Numbered from the stretch's first letter, positions 43,741 to 55,757 are shown. The stretch: 64,000 nucleotides of DNA from Hexactinellida sp. DTS-2022 (GCA_028753945.1 JAPNXP010000014.1:3844001-3908000), one strand, 5' to 3'. Notes: generated by a model from the sequence alone, not told the origin. Translations and numbers: made by a program.

Positions 43741-44720
43741 AAAAATCACATTTGGAAACCGTCCACTTTCTTCAATCAATTCGGGACATACAAACAAATA
43801 TATATATATATGCACCCAGCCATAGCATTCTATACATAATAGTGCAGCGGCACAACCATATAATTGTTTAATTTTTTGATAAAAGCATACAAAATTTGTA
43901 CACATGTACTTTGATTTAGTGCGAACATTTTTGGATATTGAGGCAATTGGAAGAGTTTCTATATCGGCCATAACAGCTCGCCAAAGTAACCACGTCCGAT
44001 AGTGTTCGCCGGACTTGTTTCCCATAAAAACTTGTTCAAATTAATTTATATCGTCTTTATATTGTTAAATTCGGTTTCCAAGTAAAATTTCCGATAATTT
44101 GATGTATCACATGACCATATTTGTAAGAATTTTTCATAGCAACGCTGCAATGTATCAGAAATGTGTCCCAATTGTGTCTTTTCATTCCCCAATTGTGTCC
44201 TTACCCATCTGAGTGACCCCTCTTTCGACTCCACTCAACTACCTGAGTATAATGGGAGTGCATGTCGATCAATTACCACGAATACTGTCCATAATTGGGA
44301 GAATTGGGTTGGCACTGTATAAAATGTCCCATCAGACTGAATTTTGGAAATTTCTGATGCAACCAATTTTCTGAGAATTGTGATTATTGTAATATACATT
44401 AAAATGATTATACACTTTTTGCGCAAGATTGGTTGGAGATAGAGCATTGAAATTTATTATCATTGAATAGGAAGTTTAGGACGGGCTATCAATTGGATCC
44501 ATTAACTAAGCTGTAACTATATTTCTTCTCGAGATATGACCTCAAGCATTGAAATCACGTTTCCAAGGAAACAGAGGAATGAGGCAACATTCCATAATTG
44601 ATTCTGAGATATTTTATGTAAAATGACTCCTATATGGGTTAGTCAAAGCAATTTGTTTGAAAAAGCAAAATTGAACATTTTATATGCGTTCAAAGTTTTA
44701 GCATATTTGGCCTATTAGAC
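43740..44720. repeat. Interspersed repeats (relatives of 34790-35175 and of P-type MITE arm)
   Basis: 43860-44250 is the inverted copy of 34790-35175. 44380-44720 is a diverged P-type MITE arm (ATTGAATAGGAAGTTTAGG, GGAAACAGAGGAATGAGGCA, ATGCGTTCAAAGTTTTAGC). Confidence 0.6.
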
Positions 44721-45072
44721 AAAACTGTGACGTCATTTCGACATAGTGCTATCTCAAAAATATGCGTCTTGTACATGACTACCTTTATAAAAAACAATTA
44801 CATAAGTAGAAGCACCCTGGAATACTTATTTCAAGAATAATTGCATTGCATATATATTAAACAGGTGTAGAAATGTGTCCATAAAAATGTAATAAAAAAT
44901 CCTGACCCCAGGTGCACATCTGTAATCCATGAGACACCTGTCCTGAAAATTTCAGTTCTTAGTTAATTATGCTCTGTTCAGTGGAGACGATACGGCCCAA
45001 TAATATTAATAATAACCAAGGCAGTAAGATTAGAACTGGGCCACAATACTATAGTATATTCGGCACAGTAAT

Positions 45073-45197
45073 AAAATCCATAATTGCAGCTGTGCCGACG
45101 CATGCTCCTTTGGTGGCACTATATTTTGGTGGTGGTTTATTGATAGTGTCTCCAAAGGGACATGCTGTCGGCATAGCTGCAATTTTGGATATTTTTT
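45073..45197. repeat. R-A hairpin, copy 2
   Basis: AAAATCCATAATTGCAGC...GACGCATGCTCCTTTGG pairs with CCAAAGGGACATGCTGTCGG...GCTGCAATTTTGGATATTTT; stem of about 55 bp. Confidence 0.85.
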
Positions 45198-45880
45198 TCG
45201 CCTTGTCATCACTACCATGAAGGTGTTAAATTATTTCAGAAAGGAGTTTCAGAAGGCATCGACCCTTAGAGTGGTGGAAGTTTCCATTTAGTTCACTTCA
45301 TTTTAGAGATATTCAAGTTTCAGTAGAATATATTAAGTGATGAGTCAGCATTTTTTATGTGCGTATTGGGTGATCGCCCAACACCATCCAACCCATTCGA
45401 AATATAGAATTCACAAAATTGTAAAACGCATTTTTTTGACGATGTCATTAACACCTCAAGGTGTCAAGACACATTTGTAGAGGTGTCACGTGGCATAAGG
45501 ATCAATTGATAAATTGGAAGTTTGTTTGTATCTTGTTTCATCTCTGAGATTTATGTTATTTAATTAATTATTATAGATAATAATTAATATTATTTATAAT
45601 ATGACACCAATTTCAATGTCAACTTACAATTATTATGTTAAATTATTTTGTCATAAATAATTAATTAATTAATTTGGCTATCAAATTTCAATTCCGCACA
45701 CTCGATAACCCCTAATAAACAAATTGGAAGCATCTATATAAGTAATATACTGACTGAATTAATTATAATTAATTACGTCAGTATATTAACAGTGCAATAA
45801 TATTATCGCTTAAGTAAATATAATCACATAATCTGTCGTTGTTATGAAATATATAATATTTTTTTTCAATTGGAAAATAG

Positions 45881-46220
45881 CTAAGTTGTTTAATACGTCT
45901 TTTATTAGTTACGTATTACGTATAATACGTATAATGTAATACGTATTATACGTATACCTTAGAAATAATATCGAGCTCATGGAATTTGCTTTGAACAACT
46001 TTTGGTTTAATCGTTGTTCTTTTATTGTTAATCGACTCGTAGTTTAGTTTCTATAGTACAAATATGATTATTTGCTAAATGTTGTATTTACAACAACAAT
46101 TACAAATATTCTATTGAATTTACTTCGAAAACATCCCTGATTTAACGTATAATACGTACTAGTGGATAGCGTATTACGTATAATACGTATTATACGCAAA
46201 ACGCGTATTAAACAACTTAG
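45881..46220. mobile_element. 340-bp MITE with TACGTATAAT core, perfect 8-bp TSD and paralogous empty site
   Basis: The ends CTAAGTTGTTTAATACG are inverted at both sides; TSD GAAAATAG at 45873-45880 and 46221-46228. The R-A copy at 31700-31725 shows the unoccupied sequence (GGCTTCTATTTTCTAATTG) with a single copy of the target. The core is TACGTATAATACG repeats. Confidence 0.95.
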
Positions 46221-46627
46221 GAAAATAGAAGCCTACTCGATCTCACAAGTTTGAATGAATATAATAATAACGAGTTGAAACAATAGAATTAGATTAACCC
46301 TTTCAATTGAACTGAAGTGTTAGTAAACAATGGAAATTTGCAATTGTATTGTGGCACAAAGGAAGCCCAATTTGAAAATTTGTGCACTGTGAAGAGGTGT
46401 AGAATTTAATTCTCTATCGAATGCATTTAAATTAAATATTCGCACACTATTTATTGTTCTTTTTCTAACATTAAACAGGTACAAAAATGTGGCCAAAAAT
46501 TTGTAATAAAAAATCGTGACCCCAGGTGCACATCTGTAACCCATGAGACATCTGTCCTGAAAATTTCATTTCTTATTTAATTAAACTCTGTTCTGTGTAC
46601 GATCTACGGAAGGATAATAATAATTAC

Positions 46628-46813
46628 TAACCAAAGCACTAAGATTAGAACTGGGCCACTATACTATGGTATAGTCGGCACAGTAATAACAATAACCAAG
46701 GCAGTAAGATTAGAACTGTGCCACTATACTATAGTGTTGTCGGCACAGTAATAATATACCAAAGCACTAAGATTAGAACTGGGCCACTATACTATAGTAT
46801 AGTGGCACAGTAA
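46628..46813. repeat. 64-bp tandem, three copies
   Basis: Units ACCAARGCASTAAGATTAGA plus CTGGGCCACTATACTATAG...CGGCACAGTAATA repeat three times. Each has an internal CTATACTATAGTATAG palindrome. Confidence 0.85.
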
Positions 46814-47144
46814 AAAGTGCGTACCTACTAACCGAGGTACGTCTTATCCGTATGCATAATCTGAATGTCGAAATACTGACTAGTTCAATGTAATTATTAC
46901 GATGTATGGTATACAAGTCTTTAACAAACTTAACGATAAGATTGTAGTATTTTGTTGTCATCTACTCTCTTAAACCAATTACTAACTGATACTTTTCTAG
47001 AGTACGTACTAACCGTACAAAAATCAATGTATTTTATTTACTTGGGAATAGAAATTGGTACGTCTTATTCGAGGACGTTATAACCGAATCATTTATAATG
47101 GATCATTCACTAAGATTACTTAGTACTTAAGTACTAAGTACGTA

Positions 47145-47319
47145 CAGTTGAAACCGGATATTTTTAACACATTCTTCACACGAAAATTTGTTAAAAATAT
47201 CCGATTGTTAAAATACCCGATTTTATAACAACAACAATAATTAATTATTTACAAGAAAATATGTTAAAAATATCCGATTGTTGAAAATATCCGGTGTTAA
47301 AAATATCCGGTTTCAACTG
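47145..47319. mobile_element. 175-bp TA-flanked (pogo/Tigger-like) MITE
   Basis: CAGTTGAAACCGGATATTTT stands at both ends in inverted orientation, with TA at 47143-47144 and 47320-47321. It is nested in the AAGTACTT element. Confidence 0.85.
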
Positions 47320-47817
47320 TACTTAGTTAAGTACATACTTAAGTCGTATTCACTAAGAAATATTGTTGTACTCAAGTACATACTTAACTAAGTACGTACT
47401 TAAGTACGAAATTGAATTATATTTATTGAATTATATTTAATAGCATATCATATTAGTGTGGAATGCTATTGTAATAGCTTGCTGTATTCTTTTAAATTCA
47501 AAAAATATTCTCAATGAAGTTTCCGTGATTTGTGTGCTTGAGAAAAAACAGAACTTTTAGAAAACAACAACCATTAGAAATATATGTTGAAAATAGAATC
47601 ATAAACTTCCCCTAAAGTAAAGCAAGTACATGTACTACTAGAAATCTAATACAATGTTCTAATTAAACACCATCGTCTAAAGAGTCAAAAAAAGAAAATT
47701 CTTATATGTTAAGTACGTTACTTAAGTTTTAGTAGGTTACTTAAGTTTTGTACTTAAGTGTGTACTTAAGTACACACTTAAATCTTAGTGAATACAAATC
47801 TTAGTGAATATGACTTA

Positions 47818-48590
47818 AGGTCATAGGGTAGCCGTGCTGGGTATAGAACACTGAATTTCATGTCAAATTTTTATTGCAGATATCACGGAAGATTATTATG
47901 CCCAGAAAAATGGCGTTAAAATAATTTCAAAATTTCACACCTGAGGTGAGAATTCTTTATCCAAAGGTGAGAATTTTAGTCCATATAATTTATTTTTATT
48001 TTTTAGAAAAACCATTTTTTGATCACAATCGCTCAATCTATACTATTTAGGTCTTAGATGATTTAAAGTTAAAATTGAAAAAAAAAATTTTTTTTAGCAA
48101 GTGATTTTGCGCCTGAGAACGATCACTCGAAAAAATTATATTTTTGATTAAGGATGTTATTGTGAAAAATCTTTAATTCATGTAGTAGAAGGTAACTGGG
48201 TGGGTTAGAGCATCTTGCAATTTAGCATCTATGAGATAATAATTTTTTAGAAAAATTTTTATATATTTTTTATCGAATTTTTTATTTCGCAATTTTCATT
48301 TTGCACGCTATTCATATCAATTCGGAATATATCCAGTTACCTTCATCTTTGGATAAGGAACATTTAATAATTCATGTATATCGGGAAAAAATGGATTTTA
48401 CATATCGAAACCTTCTCAGGCGACTATATAGGATTAGTACTGAAAATTTACATTATAGTTTATAAAGGCTTTAGTTTGTACAGTACAAAGCTTATAATTT
48501 CATGATTAACTAGTAATATATACAGCTACTTCAAAAAAAATTTGCGAGCTTCCAGCTCAACTTTCAAAAATCACTTCCCTATGACCTATC
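47818..48590. mobile_element. Insert with AGGTCATAGGG ends, non-coding
   Basis: AAGGTCATAGGGTAGC at the left and, inverted, TAGGTCATAGGGAAGTG at the right. The interior is AT-rich with poly-A/T tracts. Flanking CTTAGTGAATATGACTTA occurs on both sides but belongs to the host repeat, so the TSD is unclear. Confidence 0.5.
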
Positions 48591-48819
48591 TTAGTGAATA
48601 TGACTTAAGTACATACTTAGTACTTAAGTACTAAGTAGGTACTTAACTTCTTAGTGAATATGGGCCCAGATAGGTGGAAAGATCGGTTATTAGAGAACAG
48701 CAGGTAGTAAACGAGAGTACGTCTTAAGCCGAGTACGTAGTAATCGAGTTCCACTGTACTAAATTTAGGTTCACTCACAGCATTGCTATATTTATATATA
48801 TATATATATTCAAGGCAAT

Positions 48820-49135
48820 GATGTGCTCCGTTACTAAATCTTCCGTTACTTGGTTACCGTTACTTTATATCTTCCGTTACTTTCTTTCTTCCGTTACTTT
48901 CTTTCTTCCGTTACCTTTACTTCGTTTCTTTTGATCAGTTCTCCGTTCACCTTTAATCAGTTTCCGTTACCTTAATGTGACGGTAACTCATTAAAAGTAA
49001 CGGAGTAACGGCGATGGAATATGTTTAACGTAGTAGCGGTAACATTATTACTGTAATGTATTGGTAAGTGTAACTGATTAAAGATAACGATAACTAATTA
49101 GAACTAACGGATGTCCGTTACCGATACTTGTCCTG
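48820..49135. repeat. CCGTTAC/GTAACGG simple-repeat region
   Basis: Reiterated TTCCGTTACTTTC and GTAACGG units, in plus then minus sense, form a long-armed palindromic region. It is probably another simple-repeat-cored MITE; no ends were assigned. Confidence 0.55.
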
Positions 49136-49339
49136 GCAAATATGTTTATCTGGAGATACAGAACTGTTTGATGTTAGTGATGGTGATCTAAAGAATTTAA
49201 TGAAATCTCACATACTTCTCGAATATCACTGATACAGCTCTTAGATATCGGAGAAGGATCTCCACGGAAAACACATTGGCTAACAGATCTGTGCCTACTT
49301 GTAAGTATAGATCAACAGATATAATGTTTTTTAATCTAC

Positions 49340-49860
49340 CTCGGCTGCATAAAAATTATATGGTGGTCATCTGGAAACCACATTGATCAATTGGTTAAAT
49401 TAAGTAGTGACAACTTTGATATCCTGGAAAGATCTGACAGCACTTCTCCTTCTCTTTGGTTTTCAAATTGTAAGCAGAAATTGATCGCTTGGTTCACTAG
49501 ATCTATTTCTTTTGATTCAGATGAGAGGCGACTACGCTTGGTGGAGGACTGGCTGGAGTAGTATGCAGAACATCCAGGTTAGAAACATGGGATTGCCCCA
49601 TCCTTTAACTTAGGACTTGCTCGAGTGATTTCTCTGAATGTACCATCTCCATTCGGTACCTTGTGTATATGTTCAACATCTGCTCTAAAATGTCCGATAC
49701 AAACGCCCGCGCGCGCGCGCACAGTGGCCAAACAAGTGTAAATAGAGCATTTTTCGAGCGCCTCAGATTGACTCGATATTATTGACATCGTTTTCAGCAT
49801 ACATGAAAACCTCAAAATCCAATTTATTGTGCTGGGAAACATTCGAGATCAAGAGTTATG
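49340..49860 (-). pseudogene. Second P-element transposase relic (THAP region)
   Basis: Degenerate minus-strand coding matches the P element at 42.5 kb: VCIGHFRADVEHIHKVPNGD with PKLKDGAIP (THAP C-terminal half), then STKRSRLSSESKEID (cf. NKRSRLSIESKEK), then SMWFPDDHHIIFMQPR (cf. SYWYPNPNSLILMRPR). The N-terminal half of THAP is scrambled by stops, and a (CG)6 run sits at 49709. Nothing downstream of the N-terminal quarter of the gene is recognisable. Confidence 0.7.
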
Positions 49861-49861
49861 G

Positions 49862-51470
49862 TTAACGAGATCATCATGTTACAACAATTCTAAAAAAGCA
49901 ATTTGTGGTTTCAGAATTGCAGTATCAAAGTCCTACAAAATTCAACAAATTATATTATGTTGATGAAATATTCAAGTTAGCTTTATCATTGGCATTGGCA
50001 TTGTATGAAATCAATGTATATGAATGCATTTTAACTTCCTATATAGTCTAAAAGTATAATACATTTCGACCAAAATTTTATGATTCGGACGCATTTACTA
50101 ATTTCCAATATTGTTCAAGAACTTTTGAGAGCAATCATGAGCAATTGGTTTTTACATGTTAAATGAAAGATTATGATGATACCTTCAAATTAAAAAGTAT
50201 TCTAGATGCGCGAAAGGGCGCGACTGGGGTCATCTAATGACTTTTAAACATAATATATTAGGATTTAACTATTTTTGAAAAATTATATCAGGTTCAAGAA
50301 TTATAATCAATAATCATGGTTGAAAAATAAATTTTTGTTAACAAACCTAAAATATAATTTATGAACTGATCTAGGCCTAACTTCAATAATTTTTGAGATA
50401 ATGAGACTATTACCATATAAAGAATTAAGTGCTAATTATCTTATTATCTCATAAATAATTGTAGTTTGGCATATATAATGTATTATCAATGAATAGGAAG
50501 TTACCAATTGCGGATAGATCAGTTCTAGCCTAGTTTACATAAAATCGATAGTTTTTTAGTTATGGCTCATTTTAGGAAATATACATATCCATGGCAACCG
50601 AGGAATGTGTCAACATTCCATTTAGAATTTCAATAGATTTCTTTTAACAAGTCCTGGGCATCATCATGTTCAAATCTTGATGATTTATAACGCGTCTAAC
50701 TATGTTAAAAGCATGCTATAAAAACACAATAATACCCACCAAAAATAGCGATTACGTAATCAAATGATGACATTGCTCAATTATGAAGGGTGCTATGTAT
50801 ACCTTGATACCATGTTCCTTTATAGTTATAGAACATTTATGAGGTCTATCACTACTAGTTATTTAGATAACGATAAATAACCTATTTATCAATAGCCTTC
50901 CTTTAATCCATGGTCCAGTTTCACAAAGTTGGTCTTTATATAACGTAGGTCACGGCTAGTGTTATTGGAAGACAAGGTCAATAGAGAACTTTAAAAAACA
51001 TAATTTATTCCATTTATCGGACAAAGTCCATCTGAAACATGAAGTACAAAATATATTATTATAGATTGTGGTTGATTTATAACTTAGAGTTGACTTACAA
51101 AATAATTGTTTAATAACAAATCCATTTTCGACCGCATCCCTAGTCCAATTTTGGTGTTTTGATGGGAGGTCTTATGATAGAGTAGGCTTTGTACAAACAA
51201 ATGTAATACTACTACAATGTATTGGTTTGTCAAGTCCTGGAAAATGAGAGTGACACTTAAAACAGTAGAATATTCTCAAGTTGTATAATAGGAAGGATTA
51301 TGTCCATAAAGATAGAGAATCGTTTATGGAAATTATCAGCATTTCGAAACCCATGAAGATGATCTTTATCGCATCCATCCTGAGAATTTTGATTTACACA
51401 TTATGTGTGTGTGGCCACTCATTTGAAATTTTTTCCTGAATTCATACTCAAGACAATCTCTTTCTTTTAT
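49862..51470. repeat. Repeat mosaic: P-type MITE arm, 17.6-kb repeat copy and P-like end
   Basis: 50200-50370 matches 17645-17820. 50370-50880 is a copy of the palindromic MITE arm (ATAGGAAGTTACCAATTGCG, ACCGAGGAATGTGTCAACAT, GGGTGCTATGTATACCT). 51150-51194 (CCCTAGTCCAATTTTGG...GTCTTATGATAGAGTAGGCT) resembles the right TIR of the P element and may be the end of the second relic. No gene. Confidence 0.55.
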
Positions 51471-51923
51471 CACGAGTGATATCTTAGCGGCGGATTCATC
51501 GGCGGATTCGCAGACCTCACGTTTATGCTAATAACGAAAAAAGTTTACGCTGTAAGTGAATAATTTTCACATCAGCGGAAAGATTAAATTTGTGACAACC
51601 CATATATCTTCCCAAAATGCCAAAATTCCTTAATATAACTTAGCAATTTTAGTTCAAATTTACACCTCGGTTTTTGCTTAATAACTCAAAAATTATTCAT
51701 TATTATATACAATTTTCCTTTTAATCACATATATATCTCACCAATGACAACCTGTCATGTGAATTCCAAAACAAATACAGTATTTATTTTTTGAAAAAAA
51801 GATTGTTAACATAAATTTCACTAAAATCGGCTTTCAATGATGATTTGCATACCTATCCAATATTCATAATGTATAATATGTTGTCAACTCTAATACGTAA
51901 TACTATTGATAATAATTTATTAT
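51471..51923 (+). repeat. Left long terminal inverted repeat of 9.7-kb element
   Basis: It aligns with the reverse complement of 60733-61159 along its whole length (e.g. ATTCGCAGACCTCACGTTTA, ACAACCCATATATC, TGACAACCTGTCATGTGAA). A 12-bp duplication of CGGATTCATCGG near the end distinguishes the left copy. Confidence 0.9.
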
Positions 51924-52539
51924 GTCCTTTGTTTATAATTCAATGATTTCTCACTATAAATGATACACTGCCTTTCTTCTACTTGATTTTCTTCAAATGT
52001 ATTTTCATATTTTTCAAACACACATTTTAACTTTTTTTTCCAACATTTTTTTGACTTTACAGCATATTTCTCATCTTCATTTTCTCCTCATTTCATTTTC
52101 TTCTCTCTTCTTTATTTATCCAAGTCAATTCTTCCAATTCAAGTTAGTTTATTTATTTTATTTCCCTTAGCTACTTTTTTATTTATTAATAATACCAGGG
52201 CAGGCCATGGCATGACCGATATTTTACCACTTCATTTTGAAGGATCAGATCTAAAATTTAATTTACAATAACGTGGCCCTCAAGGTTTGGATGCCCAAGG
52301 CCGGCGGAAGGAAATACCGCCGGCCTAGAATACTAACATAATTATATAATATTACTATATGCAGTCGATACCAACGGACGATAATAATTTGTTCGCTTTA
52401 TCCGGAGTTCGTATTAACCGGAGTAATACCCATTCAATCGCCATTGTAGGGACCTGATTTTGTGGAATTGTTCTTCTTATCCGGAAATTCGTATTATTTA
52501 CCGTGTTCGTACTAACGAGGTTCTATGTAGTAGCATATA
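51924..52539. other. Left subterminal region of 9.7-kb element
   Basis: Non-coding. It holds the GC hairpin AGGCCGGCGG...CCGCCGGCCT (52298-52326) and a TTATCCGG-rich segment at 52380-52510. Confidence 0.5.
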
Positions 52540-53199
52540 CAGTGGAACCCCGGAATTACGGTCACCCTTGGGACCGAGAAAAATGGCAGTAATTTCGGGG
52601 TGGCCGTAATTGTGAAACTTTTTGATAAAAACCATATTCCATTAACATTAACCATACTATACCAATTAGAACATACTATTACATAATTAATAATTAAAAT
52701 ATGCATCTAAATTTGATTGCTTGTGATGACCTGGAAAATGTGTGGAAATGGCCTTTGCGTTGACTTTATCTTCAAGAGAAGACATCATGACCAATTGCCG
52801 ATGCGATTGACCAGAATAATTTTTAATTAACTCAACTTTTGTTTCAGATCCAGTTCATTGCGTTTGCTTGATGCCATTAATAACTTATGAATTACTGACA
52901 GAATAATATGCTTTTAGGTTACTAGTACAATCTATTGTTATTTAATTGTCAAGAAATTGTTTTCGTTTTCAAACATGTAATAATGATTCTCTATTGTTAA
53001 AAGTAATTGACCATAATTCCGAGGTTAAAAATATGGTTTCGATCTAAAACAAATGACTGGAATTCGGAATAGCGGGGTGGCCGTAATTCTGAAATAAATC
53101 AATGTTAATGTCTATGTGAAGTCAGACGGGACTTTAAAAAGTGCCCGCAATATCGGGGTGGTCGCTATTCTGAGGTGACCGTTATGCGGGTTTCCACAG
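52540..53199 (-). mobile_element. pogo/Tigger-like element, 660 bp
   Basis: The left end CAGTGGAACCCCGGAATTAC and the inverted right end CTGTGGAAACCCGCATAACG, both followed by GGTCACC, form TIRs next to TA. An internal TGGCCGTAATT repeat recurs. A transposase N-terminal fragment is retained on the minus strand. Confidence 0.8.
52715..52877 (-). pseudogene. pogo/Tigger transposase N-terminal fragment (CENP-B-like HTH)
   Basis: From the ATG at 52877 the minus strand reads MASSKRNELDLKQK; then, after a 1-base shift, KVELIKNYSGQSHRQLV, the first helix-turn-helix of pogo/CENP-B-type proteins. Homology fades after about 50 codons; the rest of the transposase is deleted. Confidence 0.65.
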
Positions 53200-53243
53200 T
53201 ACTATGTATTGATTAAAATAATAATAATAATTTCATCTAGTAA

Positions 53244-53636
53244 TGACTTCAATAGAGCAATTCGTCGAAGCTCTCCAGAAACTCGGCTATGACAGCTTCG
53301 ATAGCGTAAGAGATACTTTGACCAAAGGAGACAAATATAAGCCAAATCTGTCTGGGCAAAATTGTCAATTATTCTTTTGGAAAAAACAAGGCTACTAAGC
53401 GCGATTCTCTCAGCTCCAAATGGAGATTGAAATGCGGATACTTTCAGCATCTCGTAAAGCAAATCATCAATACGCGTAAGTTTATCATTCCCATTGATGT
53501 ATCCCAATTGGCAGTAGAGCATATCAGTACTCAGTTAATATCTGCTCGCTCATATCCTGACTCTGTAGAGCTCAGTAAGATGAGTTTGAAGGAGTTCGAT
53601 TTCAGTTTCCTAATTTACAGCGAGACGTAACGAATA
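53244..53636 (+). pseudogene. N-terminal part of the 9.7-kb element's gene
   Basis: The ATG at 53244 opens MTSIEQFVEALQKLGYDSFD...LTKGDKYKPNLSGQNCQLFF, 51 codons to a TAA at about 53398. After a 1-base shift coding continues as KRDSLSSKWRLKCGYFQHLV to LKEFDFSFLIYSET. The domain is not recognised. Codon use is less AT-biased than the surrounding spacers. The foldback at 53651 interrupts the gene directly after this part. Confidence 0.5.
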
Positions 53637-53790
53637 ACAGTTTGCTAGGTCAGGGACTTCTTTAATATAGGGACTGTAAACTTCGTTTTACGTTAAAATT
53701 AGCGTAGGCCTAAAACAGTATTGTTACTTATTGATATCCCGTAATCCGCTAATGCTAGACACTGGAAATGTATTATTGTCGTATTGAAAG

Positions 53791-54542
53791 CAGGCCTGGG
53801 GTAATAGTAATATGTAATAGTAATTGTATTAGTAACGATTACATTTTAGAAGTAATAGTAATAGTAATAAGTAATAGTGTTTCAAATAGGATGTAATAGT
53901 AATAGTAATAGTAATAGAACCTATTGTAATAGGAATTATCTATTACAATTCTATAACTTCGGACTGGCTTATTTGATTTTTCGTGAAGAAATAGGAAGTT
54001 GTTAAAATATTATTAAGGCAAGATGATTATCGTTTTGAATTTGTCACTTTATTAAAATTAGTTGTTTTATTGAAATTAGTTGTTTGCTTAGATTAGATAA
54101 TATGTTTTGTTCAGGGTTCTTGCCAGGATGTTGTAAGGGTACATGAGAGTGAGATATTACTTAATGTCAATGTTTTAATGAAACCTTCAAAAAATAATAT
54201 TGACTCGAAGGGCACATGCCCACTTACGACATGTGAATAAAGGGTACAATAGCATTCAAGAAGGGCATGCACCTTTTGATAGAGGCCTAGCGAGAACCTT
54301 GGTTTTGTTTGTGTGGGATAATCATTTAAAATAATAAACTTCAGACATTCTGAATCATAGCAAAGTCTTAGTAAATGTCAGTAATTTGTAATAGTAATAG
54401 TAAAAGTAATAATAAAAGTAATAGTAATAGTAATATATTACATATTATAATAATGTAATTGTAATAGTAATAGTAATAGGAAGAAATATAAGTAATAGTA
54501 ATAGTAATATATTACATTTTAGAGTAATTGACCCCAGGCCTG
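53791..54542. mobile_element. 752-bp hAT MITE with (TAATAG)n core and perfect 8-bp TSD
   Basis: The ends are CAGGCCTGGGGTAATAG and, inverted, CAGGCCTGGGGTCAAT; TSD ATTGAAAG at 53783-53790 and 54543-54550. The terminal GGTAATAG runs straight into (TAATAG)n tracts on both sides. The middle (about 54000-54350) is unrelated AT-rich DNA. Confidence 0.95.
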
Positions 54543-55066
54543 ATTGAAAGTCATATTTTGGGATTCCAACGGTCATATTGGTTTATCGAAATATTTGTGG
54601 AATGTAAGTTATGCGATTTTCACACCCTTCCATATATATGGTAATATTGTTAAAATCTCGAGATTACTTAACTATATACATATGAAATGTATCATTTTCG
54701 TACAGGAAATCATATTTGGGAGTCCAACGGTCATATTGGTTTATCGAAAATATTTGTGGAATGTAAGTTATGCGATTCTCACACCTTTCCATATATGGTA
54801 ATATTGTTAAAATCTCGAGATTAGTTAGTTTTATACATATGAAATTTATTATTGGCGAATGTGAAATGGGAATTCATATTTAGGGACTCAGTAGATCACA
54901 TTGATTTACCTAAGGTGTTCCCCTTAGCTTATATTATTATTTTGGCACTCTCCACAGGAGGATTGCCCCGACCCTGTTTTGTAGTTTAGCTAATTCTTAC
55001 CCATCAGATATCTGTCATTATGTTGTTTATTAAAAAATCTTTATAAGTTTCTTTCAAATCTATATT

Positions 55067-55275
55067 TAAATCAATGTTGTCAAATAAAATTTATTAAGTG
55101 GTGATGAGAAATGGATTTAGGACTACATATTCTGATAAAATTCAAAAAAATTAATACTTTATACATTAATTTCCCAATAACTCTGCTGTTATTCAACAGA
55201 CCGGCTAACTGGTTAATAAAATCTCTAACCGTTAACCGATGTCAGCAACGGTTAACCGGTTAATCGAATCCAGCA
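55067..55275. repeat. R-A internal-deletion derivative in foldback loop
   Basis: TTTAAATCAATGTTGTC...TTTATTAAGTGG (start block, cf. 14505) is joined to GGACTACATATTCTGATAAA...CGGTTAACCGG (end block, cf. 16198-16355). The 1.6 kb between them is missing. Confidence 0.8.
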
Positions 55276-55757
55276 TTGTTATTTTTTAATAAACAACATA
55301 ATGACAGATATCTGATAGGTAAGAATTAGCTAAGCTACAAAACAGGGTTGGGGCAATCCTCCTGTGGAGAGTGCCAAAATAATAATATAAGCTAAGGGGA
55401 ACAACTTAGGAAAATCAATGTGATCCACTGAGTCCCTAAATATGAATTCCCATATCCCATTCGCCAATAATAAATTTCATATGTATAAAACTTTCTAATC
55501 TCGAGATTTTAACAATATTACCAATATATGGAAAGGTGTGAGAATCGCATAACTTACATTCCACAAATATTTTCGATAAACCAATATGACCGTTGGACTC
55601 CCAAAATATGACTTCCTATACGACAATAATACATTTCCTGTGTCTAGCATTAGCGGATTACGGGATATCAATAAGTAACAATACTGTTTTAGGCCCACGC
55701 TAATTTTATCGTAAACGAAGTTTACAGTCCCTATATTAAAGAAGTCCCTGGCTAGGT

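Larger units (their letters stand above)
44870..46813. repeat. R-A family copy, forward, with nested MITE
   Basis: Blocks ACCCCAGGTGCACATCTGTA (44908 and again at 46520), the hairpin 45073-45197 and GGGCCACTATACTATAGTAT define it. A 64-bp tandem (see entry) forms its right part. A hAT-like MITE is nested at 45881-46220. Confidence 0.75.
47096..48668. mobile_element. AAGTACTT-cored element with nested insertions
   Basis: The left GGATCATTCACTAAGATTAC and the inverted right GGGCCCATATTCACTAAGAA share TTCACTAAGA and run into many ACTTAGTACTTAAGTAC palindromic repeats at both sides. A Tigger-like MITE (47145-47319) and a GGTCATAGGG-ended insert (about 47818-48590) are nested. No TSD was identified. 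Confidence 0.55.
53651..55750. mobile_element. Foldback element interrupting the transposase gene
   Basis: The ends are CAGGGACTTCTTTAATATAG in inverted orientation; flanks GCTAGGT (53644-53650, 55751-55757) are 7-bp direct repeats. The right arm 55279-55750 matches the left arm, which contains the hAT MITE 53791-54542 and a tandem duplication of about 175 bp (GGTCATATTGGTTTATCGAA at 54570 and 54729). The loop holds an R-A deletion derivative (55067-55275). Confidence 0.85.

Noticed and set aside
34816-44234. Paired frames starting MESKEGSL at 34.8 and 44.2 kb
   Set aside because: Inverted copies of a non-coding repeat; frames break within the repeat and lack recognisable motifs.
49707-49720. 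(CG)n run as possible Z-DNA or CpG regulatory site
   Set aside because: Short dinucleotide run inside a decayed THAP pseudogene; probably slippage.
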